A DNA stretch of 64,000 bases from Kushneria phyllosphaerae (lineage in GTDB: Bacteria; Pseudomonadota; Gammaproteobacteria; Pseudomonadales; Halomonadaceae): positions 1,240,001 through 1,304,000 of the forward strand of contig NZ_ONZI01000001.1 of NCBI RefSeq assembly GCF_900312995.1, read 5' to 3'. The notes beneath the pieces were generated by a model. The model was given only the letters and a program-made list of their open reading frames with translations. It did not search any database and had not been told where the DNA came from. Shown one piece after another: positions 35,700 through 44,120 of the stretch. Numbering within the stretch: the stretch's first letter is position 1; each line of letters starts with the position of its first letter. Made by a program: the position numbers and the translations under genes.

Positions 35700-36299
35700 C
35701 TATGGTTTGGTGTGCCGATAATGGCGCCACAGACGCACCACATAGAGCCCGCCCACGACCAGTAGCACACCCATGACGATCCAGAGGCTGCCCGACAGGG
35801 TCGTATACTGCAAAAGCCAGTGGCTACCGCCTGCCAGACAGCACGCCCACAAAAAGGATCCCAGCGTGGTATAGATCAGGTAGGGCACAAGCGGCATGCG
35901 ATGAAAGCCCGCCGGTATCGATACCAGAGAGCGCATCCCGGGAATCAGGCGCCCGAACAGCACGACCAGCGGACCATAACGCCCGAATCGCCGGCTTGAG
36001 CGCCTGATGTCCTGTGGTGCCAGCGCCAGCCAGTGCCCATGGCGGGCCAAAAAGCGCATGCACTGGCGCTCATCGAGCCATCGACCCAGCAGATAGAGCG
36101 GCATTGTCCCCATGACCAGTCCCAGAGTGGCGGCCCCGATGGCCGGCATCAGTGTCACGTCATCAAATGACATGATGTGCGCCAGCATGGGCAGTGTCGA
36201 CTCGGCAGGCAGGGGCGGGAAGGCGTTGATGATCAGAGTCAGCAGCGTAATGGCCATATAGCCGTGCGTGTCCAGAAACTGCTGAAGCCATGCCTGCAT
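35700..36299 (-). CDS. DedA-family membrane protein
   Basis: This 199-residue inner-membrane protein of the DedA/VTT family has four to five hydrophobic segments. Family landmarks include NAFPPLPAESTLP (the conserved acidic residue in the re-entrant loop) and FGRLIPGMRSLVSIPAGFHRM with the conserved Arg residues. DedA proteins are linked to membrane homeostasis and undecaprenyl-phosphate or lipid flipping. Divergent from the methyltransferase gene at 36379. Confidence 0.9.
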   Translation of the reverse strand: MQAWLQQFLDTHGYMAITLLTLIINAFPPLPAESTLPMLAHIMSFDDVTLMPAIGAATLGLVMGTMPLYLLGRWLDERQCMRFLARHGHWLALAPQDIRRSSRRFGRYGPLVVLFGRLIPGMRSLVSIPAGFHRMPLVPYLIYTTLGSFLWACCLAGGSHWLLQYTTLSGSLWIVMGVLLVVGGLYVVRLWRHYRHTKP

Positions 36300-36378
36300 G
36301 TTGGTCCGAAATGCTTTAGATCAGGGGTTGGCGCCAAAGGGTGCCAATAAAGTTCCATCAGTATTGTTAAACGTTGCC

Positions 36379-37095
36379 ATGTTCGCCAACTCCACACCGG
36401 TACACTCCACGCAGGCAGACCTGCATCCCGATCTTTGCCATCATGTCCGGCGAGCGCTTGCCAACGAATGGCAGCGTCCGATCGCCGAGCACACCCGAGC
36501 GGCCTTTGAAGGCGCGCGCCGGTTTTATCAGGCTCATGGCGGGCCGTTGATTCTGGACGCGGGCTGTGGCACGGGCCACTCGACCCGGCAGCTGGCTCGA
36601 TATTATCCAAGCGCCTGCGTGCTGGGCATTGATCGCAGTGCCGATCGGCTGTCGCGCGATTACTCCCGTGAGCTGGGCGCCTTCCCTGCCAACGCCATGC
36701 TGGTGCGCGCCGATCTGGTCGATTTCTGGCGACTGGCACATCTAGCCGGCTGGCGGCCGATACGCCATTGCATCTTCTACCCCAATCCTTACCCCAAGGG
36801 ATCGCAGCTCAAAAAACGCTGGCACGCACATCCGGTCTTTCCTGTGGTGCTGGCACTGGGCGGGGTGCTTGAGCTACGCAGTAACTGGCAAATCTACGTC
36901 GAGGAGTTTGCCTGTGCCGTGGGGCTGGTCACGGGGCAAAAGCCCGGGGTCGAGCGTCTGTTGCTGACGCCGGAGAGTGACTTTATCAGCGCCTTTGAGC
37001 ACAAGTACTTTGACAGCGGACATACCCTTTGGCAGCTCCAGTGTTCGATGACGGCTTTGCCCCCGCCAGCGCTTCGCTGCCCTGATTCAATTTGA
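36379..37095 (+). CDS. TrmB-like SAM-dependent methyltransferase
   Basis: The Rossmann-fold methyltransferase has the SAM-binding motif ILDAGCGTGHSTRQLARYYP, then LGIDRSADRLSR. It is like TrmB, which makes m7G46 in tRNA, but the catalytic motif is YPNPYPKGSQLKKRW instead of FPDPWPKKRHHKRR. Asp to Asn and Trp to Tyr changes mean it may not be the housekeeping TrmB; a separate trmB could lie elsewhere. Start at 36379 (MFANSTPV) without a strong ribosome site; 238 residues. The SMR exporter gene follows after 12 bp. Confidence 0.75.
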   Translation: MFANSTPVHSTQADLHPDLCHHVRRALANEWQRPIAEHTRAAFEGARRFYQAHGGPLILDAGCGTGHSTRQLARYYPSACVLGIDRSADRLSRDYSRELGAFPANAMLVRADLVDFWRLAHLAGWRPIRHCIFYPNPYPKGSQLKKRWHAHPVFPVVLALGGVLELRSNWQIYVEEFACAVGLVTGQKPGVERLLLTPESDFISAFEHKYFDSGHTLWQLQCSMTALPPPALRCPDSI

Positions 37096-37107
37096 GAGGA
37101 AGACATC

Positions 37108-37437
37108 ATGCCCTGGCTTTATCTGATACTTGCCATCTGCGCCGAAGTGGTTGCCACCAACGCGCTCAAGGCCTCCGAGACATTTAGCCGACCGGTGCCT
37201 ACGCTGATGACGGTCGTGGGCTATGGGCTGGCGTTTTATCTTCTGTCACTGGTCTTTAAAACCATGCCCGTGGGTGTGGCCTACGCCGTCTGGGCGGGGC
37301 TTGGCATGGTGTTGACGCTGCTGGTAGCCATGTTTGTCTTCGGCGAACGCCCCGATGCGCCCGCCATGCTGGGGGTAGCGCTTATCATCGCGGGAGTGGT
37401 CGTGCTACAGGGCTTTTCAAACATGAATGCCCACTAG
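37108..37437 (+). CDS. SMR-family small multidrug exporter
   Basis: This four-helix dimeric proton antiporter has 109 residues. The essential membrane Glu is in LAICAEVVATNALK (about residue 13), and the GVAYAVWAGLGMVLT motif of TM3 is intact. It is closer to EmrE/QacE than to the Gdx guanidinium exporters, judging from the AVWAGLG region. The start follows AGAGGAAGA. It is probably co-transcribed with the methyltransferase upstream. Confidence 0.92.
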   Translation: MPWLYLILAICAEVVATNALKASETFSRPVPTLMTVVGYGLAFYLLSLVFKTMPVGVAYAVWAGLGMVLTLLVAMFVFGERPDAPAMLGVALIIAGVVVLQGFSNMNAH

Positions 37438-37541
37438 GCGCTCAAAAATACCGCAGACCCTTTCCTGATACATTGCCACGACACAGGCATGCCCAGTACT
37501 CTGAGGATTAAACAAGATGCTCGTGAAACAGGGAATTCTTC

Positions 37542-39029
37542 ATGCCTGCAAGGTCTACTGCCGTAGGCGTTCATCGTCCGGCTGTCCTACGTCTTTTATC
37601 CTGTCTGCTGCTTTCTCCAATGATTTTGATGGCTGGCCAGGCGCTACCTATGGAAGCCCGGGCCGATGGCTTTCCCGCCACGCAGGCACTGGCCGAGAAG
37701 GGTTTTGTGGTGGGGGCTCAGGCCCGTTTGCTGGACAGCGGCGAAACGCTGGGCAGCATTGCGCCCGATCAGCAGATGACGCCGGCGTCTGTCTCCAAAC
37801 TCTATACAGCCGCTGCAGCATTGACGCAGTGGGGGCCGCAAAAGCGTTTCACGACCGAGCTTCGCAGTAGCGGCGCCATTGTCGATGGCGTGCTCAAGGG
37901 CGATCTGATACTCGATGGCGGCGGCGACCCGGGCATGACCAGCGAGGATTACTGGCTTTTAGTGCAGGGGCTGGCAAGCCGCGGCATCCATCGCATCGAT
38001 GGTCGAGTGCTGGCCAGTCAATGGCGCTTTGGGCCGGTGACCTGCGTGACCACGGACCGGTGCGATGCCCGCACCCGGACCCGGCATGCCTTTGATGCTC
38101 AGCTCACTTCCACGGCGGTGAACTTTGCCACCTGGTGCATGCGGGTGATGCCAGGCGATGCCGAAGGCGTACCGGCACGCGTCACCAGCTGTGCTGGGGC
38201 AACGCCGCTGACGCGCGTCGACAACCGCATCACGACCGTGTCACAGGGCAACACCGGCATCAGTGCCGAGCGTACGACCAGCGGCGGCAAGGACACACTG
38301 GTAATCTCCGGCCAGATTCGCATGGACAGTGACCCTGCCAGTGTCTATCGCTCCAGCGCCGATCCTGTCGAGCAGACGCTGGCCACGCTTGAATCGATCA
38401 TGCAGGGGGCCGGCATCGCCGTGACCGGCGGTTTTTCGCCCACGGTCAGCCGACCTTCCAGTGATACGCGTGTGTTGTCTGCCGTGGAGGGCAAGCCGCT
38501 ACAGGAGCAGCTGCTGCGCATGCTCAATTATTCCAATAATTTCATGGCCGATGTGCTGGCACTGGATCTGGTCAATGGCACGCCCACCATGCAAAGTGCT
38601 GCAACGACTTTGGACGCCTTTGCCCGTGATATCCCCGGACACGGCCCTGTCAGCCTGCGCTCCGGCAGCGGCCTGACGCCTGAAAGCCATACCAGCGCCC
38701 GCGGCGTCACGGCACTGCTCGACCACATGTACCATCAGCCAGCACTCTTTCCGGTGTTTGTGGCCGGCATGCAGACCCCCGTTAACGGTCCCATGAACTT
38801 CATTCGTCGTGGCAGCGAGCGCTTTCAGCAAAGCGTCATGATCAAGACCGGTACCCTCAACGAGCCGGTGCCGGTGCGGGCAGTGGCCGGCTATTTTCGG
38901 ACGCAGTCCGGCCGATGGGGCGCCTTTACGGTCATGGTCAATGGCCGGGCCCCCACGCCCTATATCAACTGGACGACCACGCTGGAAGCGGTCGCCAGCG
39001 ATATCGATGTCATGATCGCCAATCATTGA
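37542..39029 (+). CDS. dacB: D-alanyl-D-alanine carboxypeptidase/endopeptidase (PBP4)
   Basis: This periplasmic low-molecular-mass PBP trims peptidoglycan cross-links. It has a signal peptide of about 40 residues (LLSCLLLSPMILMAG core). The catalytic motifs are SVSK (Ser83, Lys86), SNN (Ser331 in NYSNNFMAD) and KTG (Lys435 in IKTGTLN). The large insertion between the first two motifs is typical of PBP4. Length 495. It may run together with the upstream SMR gene after 104 bp. A hairpin follows, shared with the convergent gene at 39047. Confidence 0.94.
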   Translation: MPARSTAVGVHRPAVLRLLSCLLLSPMILMAGQALPMEARADGFPATQALAEKGFVVGAQARLLDSGETLGSIAPDQQMTPASVSKLYTAAAALTQWGPQKRFTTELRSSGAIVDGVLKGDLILDGGGDPGMTSEDYWLLVQGLASRGIHRIDGRVLASQWRFGPVTCVTTDRCDARTRTRHAFDAQLTSTAVNFATWCMRVMPGDAEGVPARVTSCAGATPLTRVDNRITTVSQGNTGISAERTTSGGKDTLVISGQIRMDSDPASVYRSSADPVEQTLATLESIMQGAGIAVTGGFSPTVSRPSSDTRVLSAVEGKPLQEQLLRMLNYSNNFMADVLALDLVNGTPTMQSAATTLDAFARDIPGHGPVSLRSGSGLTPESHTSARGVTALLDHMYHQPALFPVFVAGMQTPVNGPMNFIRRGSERFQQSVMIKTGTLNEPVPVRAVAGYFRTQSGRWGAFTVMVNGRAPTPYINWTTTLEAVASDIDVMIANH

Positions 39030-39034
39030 CACCG

Positions 39035-39060
39035 TGCCCGACTGACCTATCGGTCGGGCA
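39035..39060. terminator. hairpin between dacB and the MBL-fold gene
   Basis: TGCCCGAC and GTCGGGCA form an 8-bp stem around a 10-base loop, and the MBL gene stop (39047-39049) lies in the loop. The U-run on the plus strand is weak (TTGCCCTTT). Position fits termination of both convergent genes. Confidence 0.5.
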
Positions 39061-39868
39061 TTGCCCTTTCCTCGAAATTATTGAGCAAACAGCGCAGTCC
39101 ATCCCGTAGTGCCTCCCCTGACATGACGTGACCGTGGCCTGTCATGGCCACTTTCGGGCTCAGCTCGGCCAGTATCCTGACCGAGCGGCGCGCCGCTTCC
39201 CAGTCCGGTGTGAAATAGCGTGGTGGCCCGCTGATTTCGCGGTGCTGGGTGAACACCTGATAGAGCGACTCCTGCCTGACGGTTACGAAAGCATCGCCGG
39301 CCAGCAGGGCGCGGTCGCTGTCTCGAAACAGCGAGATATGACCCTGCGTATGGCCCGGGGTGTGCAGCCACCGCCAGTCGGCAAGACAGGGAACGCTGCC
39401 ATCTTCCGGCAGGGGCCGGATGCGCGCACCCAGATCAATCGGTTCGCGGGGGAAAAAGCCGGCCAGTGACGGAATGATCCCGCCACCGGCGTGGGTGTCG
39501 GGCGGGGCGTAGTGCTTCTGGCCGGTGAGATAGGGCAGCTCGAGCGAGTGTGCATAGACAGGCACGTCCCAATGCTCTGCCAGTTCCACCACGGCGCCCA
39601 CATGATCAAAGTGGCCATGGGTCAAAATGATGGCGCGAGGGGGCACATTCTTGCCAAAGCGTTCGGCGGCGGCACGAATAATGTCATCTTCACAGCGGGG
39701 CATGCCGGCATCGACAAGCACCCAGTCGTCCCGGGCGGGGTCGGCCACAAAATACACATTCACGATCTGAACCGGATAGCAGTACACATCTGCCAGCACT
39801 TCATGTCCCTTGCCGCTGCTTACGGACGTTAGTGGCAGATGCCTGTCATGCAATGGATTGTCGACCAT
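39047..39868 (-). CDS. MBL-fold metallo-hydrolase
   Basis: The zinc hydrolase of the metallo-beta-lactamase fold has the metal motif LTHGHFDHVGAVVEL (HxHxDH), then His in HTPGHTQGH, Asp in LLAGDAF and His in MTGHGHVMSG. It has 273 residues and no signal peptide. Start at 39868 (MVDNPLHD) follows AAGGAAG. Closest in form to the glyoxalase II-like/YobT-type group. Substrate unknown. It is divergent from dgkA across about 210 bp. Confidence 0.85.
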   Translation of the reverse strand: MVDNPLHDRHLPLTSVSSGKGHEVLADVYCYPVQIVNVYFVADPARDDWVLVDAGMPRCEDDIIRAAAERFGKNVPPRAIILTHGHFDHVGAVVELAEHWDVPVYAHSLELPYLTGQKHYAPPDTHAGGGIIPSLAGFFPREPIDLGARIRPLPEDGSVPCLADWRWLHTPGHTQGHISLFRDSDRALLAGDAFVTVRQESLYQVFTQHREISGPPRYFTPDWEAARRSVRILAELSPKVAMTGHGHVMSGEALRDGLRCLLNNFEERAMPDR

Positions 39869-40081
39869 GGTCGCGTCTTCCTTTGGTGGGCCTGTTAATA
39901 GCCTGGTGGGTCGAGCGGTATGGGCGCCATAACATTGGGCAGGTTTTAGACAGTCTTGCCAGATCATGGGACCGGCACTGGTCGTGGCCCTCCGGTGCAC
40001 TGCTTTGGTAGGATGCTTCCTTCCCCTTAAAGATGGCAGGTTGCCTGCAATGCCTGTGATCCATGGACAGGAACCCTCTGC

Positions 40082-40450
40082 ATGAAGCCCGCGCATACCG
40101 GTATCAAGCGGCTATTTCATTCCACGCGCTACTCCTGGAAAGGACTGACGGCGGCCTGGTGTAACGAGGCGGCCTTTCGTCAGGAGTTGATCGTGACCGC
40201 ACTGTTGTTGCCGGCCACCTTCTGGTTGGGGCAGTCGCTGCTGGAATGGCTTTTATTGATAGGCAGTGCGGTACTGGTGATGGCCGTGGAGCTGCTTAAT
40301 TCGGCCGTGGAGACCGTGGTGGATCGCATCGGTGTGGAGCATCACGAACTCTCCGGGCGTGCCAAGGACCTTGGGTCGGCTGCTGTCTTTCTCTGTGTTT
40401 TGTTTGCATTTCTGGTCTGGGGCAGCCTGCTGTTCACGCGCCTGGTCTGA
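40082..40450 (+). CDS. dgkA: diacylglycerol kinase
   Basis: This trimeric inner-membrane enzyme recycles diacylglycerol to phosphatidic acid. It has three membrane helices and 122 residues. The signature VMAVELLNSAVETVVDRIG contains the catalytic Glu and the metal-binding residues, and the amphipathic N-terminus has RLFHSTRYSWKGL. Start follows AGGAA. Monocistronic, with a GC hairpin 73 bp after its stop. Confidence 0.95.
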   Translation: MKPAHTGIKRLFHSTRYSWKGLTAAWCNEAAFRQELIVTALLLPATFWLGQSLLEWLLLIGSAVLVMAVELLNSAVETVVDRIGVEHHELSGRAKDLGSAAVFLCVLFAFLVWGSLLFTRLV

Positions 40451-40522
40451 CCTGCGGCTTTGCCGTTCAGACAGTGGCTGATGTCACCGGATGCCGAGGC
40501 GCCTTCGCCTGTCAAAGGCTGA

Positions 40523-40545
40523 CCGCGTCGAGGTGATCGACGCGG
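40523..40545. terminator. hairpin between dgkA and cynS
   Basis: CCGCGTCGA pairs perfectly with TCGACGCGG around a 5-base loop, between two convergent genes. No U-tract is present on either strand. Confidence 0.4.
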
Positions 40546-40562
40546 CCTGAATCGCCAAGTGG

Positions 40563-41006
40563 CTACCAGCTCTTGTAGGGCAGAAACTTGCCGTTCATGG
40601 TGATTTTGACCCGATCACCCCTTGGATCTTCCTCGCGTTCAACATCCATCGAGAAGTCGATGGCACTCATGATGCCATCTCCAAACTTTTCCTGAATGAC
40701 ATCCTTGAGTGTCGGCCCGTACACGCCGACCACTTCATAAAGACGATAGATCAGCGGGTCCTGCGGAACGGCGCCATCCCAGGTCTTGGTCGGATAGGCT
40801 TTCAGGGCTTCGATGAGTGCCTCATCTTCAAGGCCAAGGGCGTTCGCAAGACCTTGCGCGATGTCGGGCGGGGCGCTGTTCATGCCATAACAGACAGACG
40901 CGACCCAGACCGGAGACCGGCCCACGGCCTCGCCCAGATCGTCCCAGTTCATCTTCTGACGTGCCCGGGCGGCCATCAGGGTGTGGTGCATCTCAATCTT
41001 GTCCAT
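40563..41006 (-). CDS. cynS: cyanate hydratase (cyanase)
   Basis: Converts cyanate and bicarbonate to ammonia and CO2. The catalytic triad is intact, with Arg88, Glu91 and Ser114 spaced as Arg96, Glu99 and Ser122 in E. coli (YRLYEVVGVYG; GDGIMSAIDF). The N-terminal helix-turn-helix-like domain (SPVWVASVCYGM) is typical. Length 147. Start at 41006. No carbonic anhydrase or cynR lies beside it. It adds a nitrogen-scavenging function, compatible with nearby purine-nitrogen use but not linked by operon. Confidence 0.96.
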   Translation of the reverse strand: MDKIEMHHTLMAARARQKMNWDDLGEAVGRSPVWVASVCYGMNSAPPDIAQGLANALGLEDEALIEALKAYPTKTWDGAVPQDPLIYRLYEVVGVYGPTLKDVIQEKFGDGIMSAIDFSMDVEREEDPRGDRVKITMNGKFLPYKSW

Positions 41007-41101
41007 GCCATGACACTCTTGTTGGATGTTGGTGGGTCACCTGCCAGCTATACCACTGCATGCCCATCAGAACCAGTGGCAGCTCAGCGTGAGGCGTTTT
41101 C

Positions 41102-41548
41102 TCAAGACTCTATCAGCAGCGCCAGCGCCGGCATGACCTGCAGCTTGATGGCCGGGTCGATCATGTTCTCGGGGGGCGGTGACAATAGCGGTGCCCAGGC
41201 CATGGCCTGATCGGTGTCGCGTTTCAGCCGGGCCTGACCCAGGCGAGCTACGTAGACTTCCAGCATATTGAGGCGGCCTTCGTCGTCAGGTGCGGCAAAG
41301 CGGCCCAGCCAGGCGCTGTCGGCGACCGGCGAGCCCTCTGCAAACAGCGTCGTCTGAAGCCCTGTCACGGCGTTTGTTAATGCGCTGTCGTCGGCTTCCC
41401 GGGCCACGCAGGCCATGGGCAGGCCATAGCGTGTCTCGGGCGTATGACGTACCAGCAGGACCTCGTCACGGGCGCTGAGAAGGGCCAGGGCCACATGGCG
41501 CTTTGGCGAGTGCAGCTCGGCGATTCCAGAGGCGTCGTTATCTGTCAT
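41102..41548 (-). CDS. degenerate Nudix-like protein
   Basis: The 148-residue product begins like a Nudix fold (HVALALLSARDEVLLVRHTP, YGLPMACVAREADD). The Nudix box is lost, however: no GX5EX7REXXEE pattern remains between residues 45 and 75. It is probably catalytically inactive or uses another mechanism. Its ATG lies one base after the stop of the active Nudix gene, so the two are translationally coupled and the proteins may work together. Start at 41548; the ORF could extend upstream inside its partner. Family call is moderate. Confidence 0.6.
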   Translation of the reverse strand: MTDNDASGIAELHSPKRHVALALLSARDEVLLVRHTPETRYGLPMACVAREADDSALTNAVTGLQTTLFAEGSPVADSAWLGRFAAPDDEGRLNMLEVYVARLGQARLKRDTDQAMAWAPLLSPPPENMIDPAIKLQVMPALALLIES

Positions 41549-41549
41549 G

Positions 41550-41951
41550 TCAGTCAAACCGTTGGCGCAGTGCCGGCAGCACCTCGTTAGTGAGCAGGGG
41601 AGCAAGCGGCAGCGTCTTGTCATCGAGGGCCATCCAGCGGATCTCCTCGAGTTCGCCGCAGGCCTTGGGTGTGCCGGCCATCTCTTCGATCATGAAGACA
41701 TCTGCATCGACATGGGTATCGGGCTCGTTGACAGCCTGAGTGCGAAAGCGCCCCAGCATGACCAGCTCACCTTCTCCGATCGAGGTACCCAGTTCCTCCT
41801 GACACTCTCTGGCCAGGGTGATCAGAGGCGTCTCGCCAGGCTCGGGCTTGCCGCCGGGCAGCATGAAGTGTTGGGTGCCGTGCTTTCTGACGACCAGCAG
41901 GCGTTGCTTTTGATCAAGCAGACAGCCGGCAACAACGTGAAGGATGGGCAT
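41550..41951 (-). CDS. Nudix hydrolase, MutT-like
   Basis: Pyrophosphohydrolase of nucleotide-type substrates with 133 residues. The Nudix box is complete: GGKPEPGETPLITLARECQEELG. The strand HVVAGCLLDQKQRLLVVRK precedes it. Substrate cannot be set; 8-oxo-dGTP cleaning is one possibility among many. Start at 41951. It is the first gene of a two-gene operon with the degenerate partner at 41102-41548. A tandem 15-bp repeat lies about 16 bp upstream. Confidence 0.88.
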   Translation of the reverse strand: MPILHVVAGCLLDQKQRLLVVRKHGTQHFMLPGGKPEPGETPLITLARECQEELGTSIGEGELVMLGRFRTQAVNEPDTHVDADVFMIEEMAGTPKACGELEEIRWMALDDKTLPLAPLLTNEVLPALRQRFD

Positions 41952-41966
41952 CGCAGGTGACTCCGG

Positions 41967-41996
41967 GTGAGGTCTTCTGTAGTGAGGTCTTCTGTA
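41967..41996. repeat. 15-bp perfect tandem repeat upstream of the Nudix pair
   Basis: GTGAGGTCTTCTGTA is repeated head to tail. It sits 15 bp upstream of the Nudix start and 38 bp downstream of the AbrB-gene stop. It may be a recent slippage or a doubled binding site overlapping the promoter. Confidence 0.65.
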
Positions 41997-42034
41997 GAAA
42001 TAGCGAAACAGCGCCCCGATGTAGCGATTAAAGC

Positions 42035-43114
42035 CTAGTGCGGATGTGGCGAGGGTTCACGCGCAAAGCGGGCAATAAATCGCGCCATGGAAGGACCAAC
42101 AAGCACCACGGTAAACAGCCTGAGTGCCTGCAGGGCGGCCACGATCGCCACATCGGCGTGGGTGTCGAGTGCAATGATGGTCATCGAGTCCAGTCCACCC
42201 GGACTGGTGGCCAGATACAGCGTCAGAAAATCGCTGTGCATCATGGGCACCAGCATCAGCGCAGAAAGGGCGCAAAAGGCGATCAGCATGATTGAGGCCA
42301 GCAGCATCCACTTGAAGGCGTGCATGACGTTGCGGATGGTCTGGCGATCAAAGCGCAGACCCACATAGATGCCGATACAGGCGTAGGCGGCCTCCAGCAG
42401 CGGCAGCGGTAACTGGATGTCGATGACGCCGGAGACCTGTACCACGGTGCCCAACAGCATCGGACCCAGCAGGGCGCCGGCTGGCAGCAGGCGATCACAG
42501 ACGAGGATGCCCACGGCAATCAGTGCCATTGAAACCGACAGCGCCAGCAGGCCATGAAGATCCCATGTCATGCCATGAGAAGGGGCGTGGTCGGTTTCCG
42601 AGACGCCCAGAAAATGGCTGACCAGCGCGCCGGCCATGATCACGCAGATCACGCGCACATACTGCATGGTGGCGACAATGCGTGGGTCGGCGTTGGCCTG
42701 CTCCGACATGGCGACCATCGCCGCTGCCGCCCCGGGCGTGGTGCCCCAGGCGGCCGTGGTGCCGGGCAGCCCGCCGTAGCGCACCAGCAAAATGCCGACC
42801 ACGGTGCTGAGCACCAGCGTCACGGCGGTGGCCAGCATCATGGCCGGCCAGCTCTCGGCGATGGTGGAAAGCACCGTCAGCGTCATGGCCTGGGCGATCA
42901 GCAGCCCGATGACGCCCTGGCCTGACTTGAACAGTACCCGCGGCAGTTTCAGTCCGCCAATCATGACCCCGAAAACAACGGAGACCACCATGGGGCCAAT
43001 CAGTGCGCCGGCCGGCATGTGCAACCACTGGAGCAAAAAGCTCGCCAGGGCACAGGCACTCAACAGCAGCATCCAGCGAAAGGGGGAAGAGGCAGGCAGG
43101 CGATCGGCAAGCAA
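42035..43114 (-). CDS. AbrB-family membrane transporter
   Basis: This inner-membrane protein with 9-10 hydrophobic segments is made of two AbrB duplicated domains (about residues 10-165 and 190-350). Motifs: HMPAGALIGPMVVSVVFG and LLPAGALLGPMLLGTVVQ, one per half. It is often misnamed ammonia monooxygenase. Substrate unknown; relatives are proposed transporters. 359 residues; start at 43114. The amidohydrolase gene ends 50 bp upstream on the same strand, so an operon is likely. Confidence 0.82.
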   Translation of the reverse strand: MLADRLPASSPFRWMLLLSACALASFLLQWLHMPAGALIGPMVVSVVFGVMIGGLKLPRVLFKSGQGVIGLLIAQAMTLTVLSTIAESWPAMMLATAVTLVLSTVVGILLVRYGGLPGTTAAWGTTPGAAAAMVAMSEQANADPRIVATMQYVRVICVIMAGALVSHFLGVSETDHAPSHGMTWDLHGLLALSVSMALIAVGILVCDRLLPAGALLGPMLLGTVVQVSGVIDIQLPLPLLEAAYACIGIYVGLRFDRQTIRNVMHAFKWMLLASIMLIAFCALSALMLVPMMHSDFLTLYLATSPGGLDSMTIIALDTHADVAIVAALQALRLFTVVLVGPSMARFIARFAREPSPHPH

Positions 43115-43164
43115 GGTAGTCAGGCTCCGGCAACAGACAAAAGGCGAGAAAGAATAATACGGTA

Positions 43165-43983
43165 TCAGGCCACGCTGTCACTGCCGCGCGGCCGGTAAAG
43201 GGCCACGGCGTTGTCATGCAGGGCCAGCATGGCGTTGGTATCGCCCAGCGTGTTGTGCAAAAGCTCGATATCGCCCTCCCTGAAAGGGCGTGGGGCACGC
43301 GTGCCCGGCAGGTCGGTGCCAAAGATCAGGGCATGCGGGTTGATATCGGCAATGGCGGCAAGCGTTGCCGGGACATCCAGTGAGACACGCCCAAAGCCTG
43401 TGGCCTTGACGCGTGCGCCGGCCTCGACGAGTGCCAGAAGGGTCGGCAGGCCCTCCTGCGACAGCCCCAGATGATCGATGACCATCGCCGGCAATGCGCG
43501 CAGCAGGGTCAAATGGGGAGCAAGATGCCGGGCATCGGCGTAGATCTCGCAGTGCCAGCCGACCACGTCGAAAACGCGTCTGGCCTGGCGGATCATGGCG
43601 CCGATATCCTGGCGGCCCCCCCGCCTGAGATTGAATCGAATCGCGCGCACGCCGGCTTCGTCGAGTTCGAGCAGCCGTGCATCGCTGATGTCGTCGGGCA
43701 GCTGTGTCACGCCCACAAAATCACCGCCCAGCGCTTCCAGGGCCGCCAGCAGATAGCTCTGATCCGTGCCCTGAAAGGAGCCGGAGACGATGGCGCCGCC
43801 GCGAATATCCAGCCCGCGGGTGGCCTTTTGATAATTTTCGACGGTGAAGGGGGCAGGTCGGTATCCCTGGTTATCGATCAGGGGAAAGCGAGGGTCGATG
43901 ATATGCAGGTGCCCATCGAAGCAGCCATGCGGCTCACGATGGTCGTGACGGTAGTGTCCGGTGAAGGGGATAACCTCAGCCAT
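43165..43983 (-). CDS. TIM-barrel amidohydrolase (amidohydrolase 2 family)
   Basis: Metal-dependent hydrolase of 272 residues. The metal-binding HxH appears as DGHLHIIDP near residue 25, and a downstream His (VIDHLGL) and Asp (FGTDLPG) complete a typical site. Lactonase or decarboxylase activity is possible, as in related 2-pyrone-4,6-dicarboxylate hydrolases. The start at 43983 (MAEVIPF) follows AAGGAG; a 31-residue upstream reading has no ribosome site. It precedes the AbrB transporter gene, suggesting uptake and breakdown of a common compound. Confidence 0.82.
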   Translation of the reverse strand: MAEVIPFTGHYRHDHREPHGCFDGHLHIIDPRFPLIDNQGYRPAPFTVENYQKATRGLDIRGGAIVSGSFQGTDQSYLLAALEALGGDFVGVTQLPDDISDARLLELDEAGVRAIRFNLRRGGRQDIGAMIRQARRVFDVVGWHCEIYADARHLAPHLTLLRALPAMVIDHLGLSQEGLPTLLALVEAGARVKATGFGRVSLDVPATLAAIADINPHALIFGTDLPGTRAPRPFREGDIELLHNTLGDTNAMLALHDNAVALYRPRGSDSVA

Positions 43984-44120
43984 GGCAACTCCTTGAGCAT
44001 CCAGCGATCGCGAGACAGCGCGTTTCGTGTCTCGAACAGACACGACAAGCATGCGGGGTGATGGCTCCGACTGCAATCTTCGTTATGCTGACAGGTAACG
44101 GATCAAAGAGAGGCCCTTCC

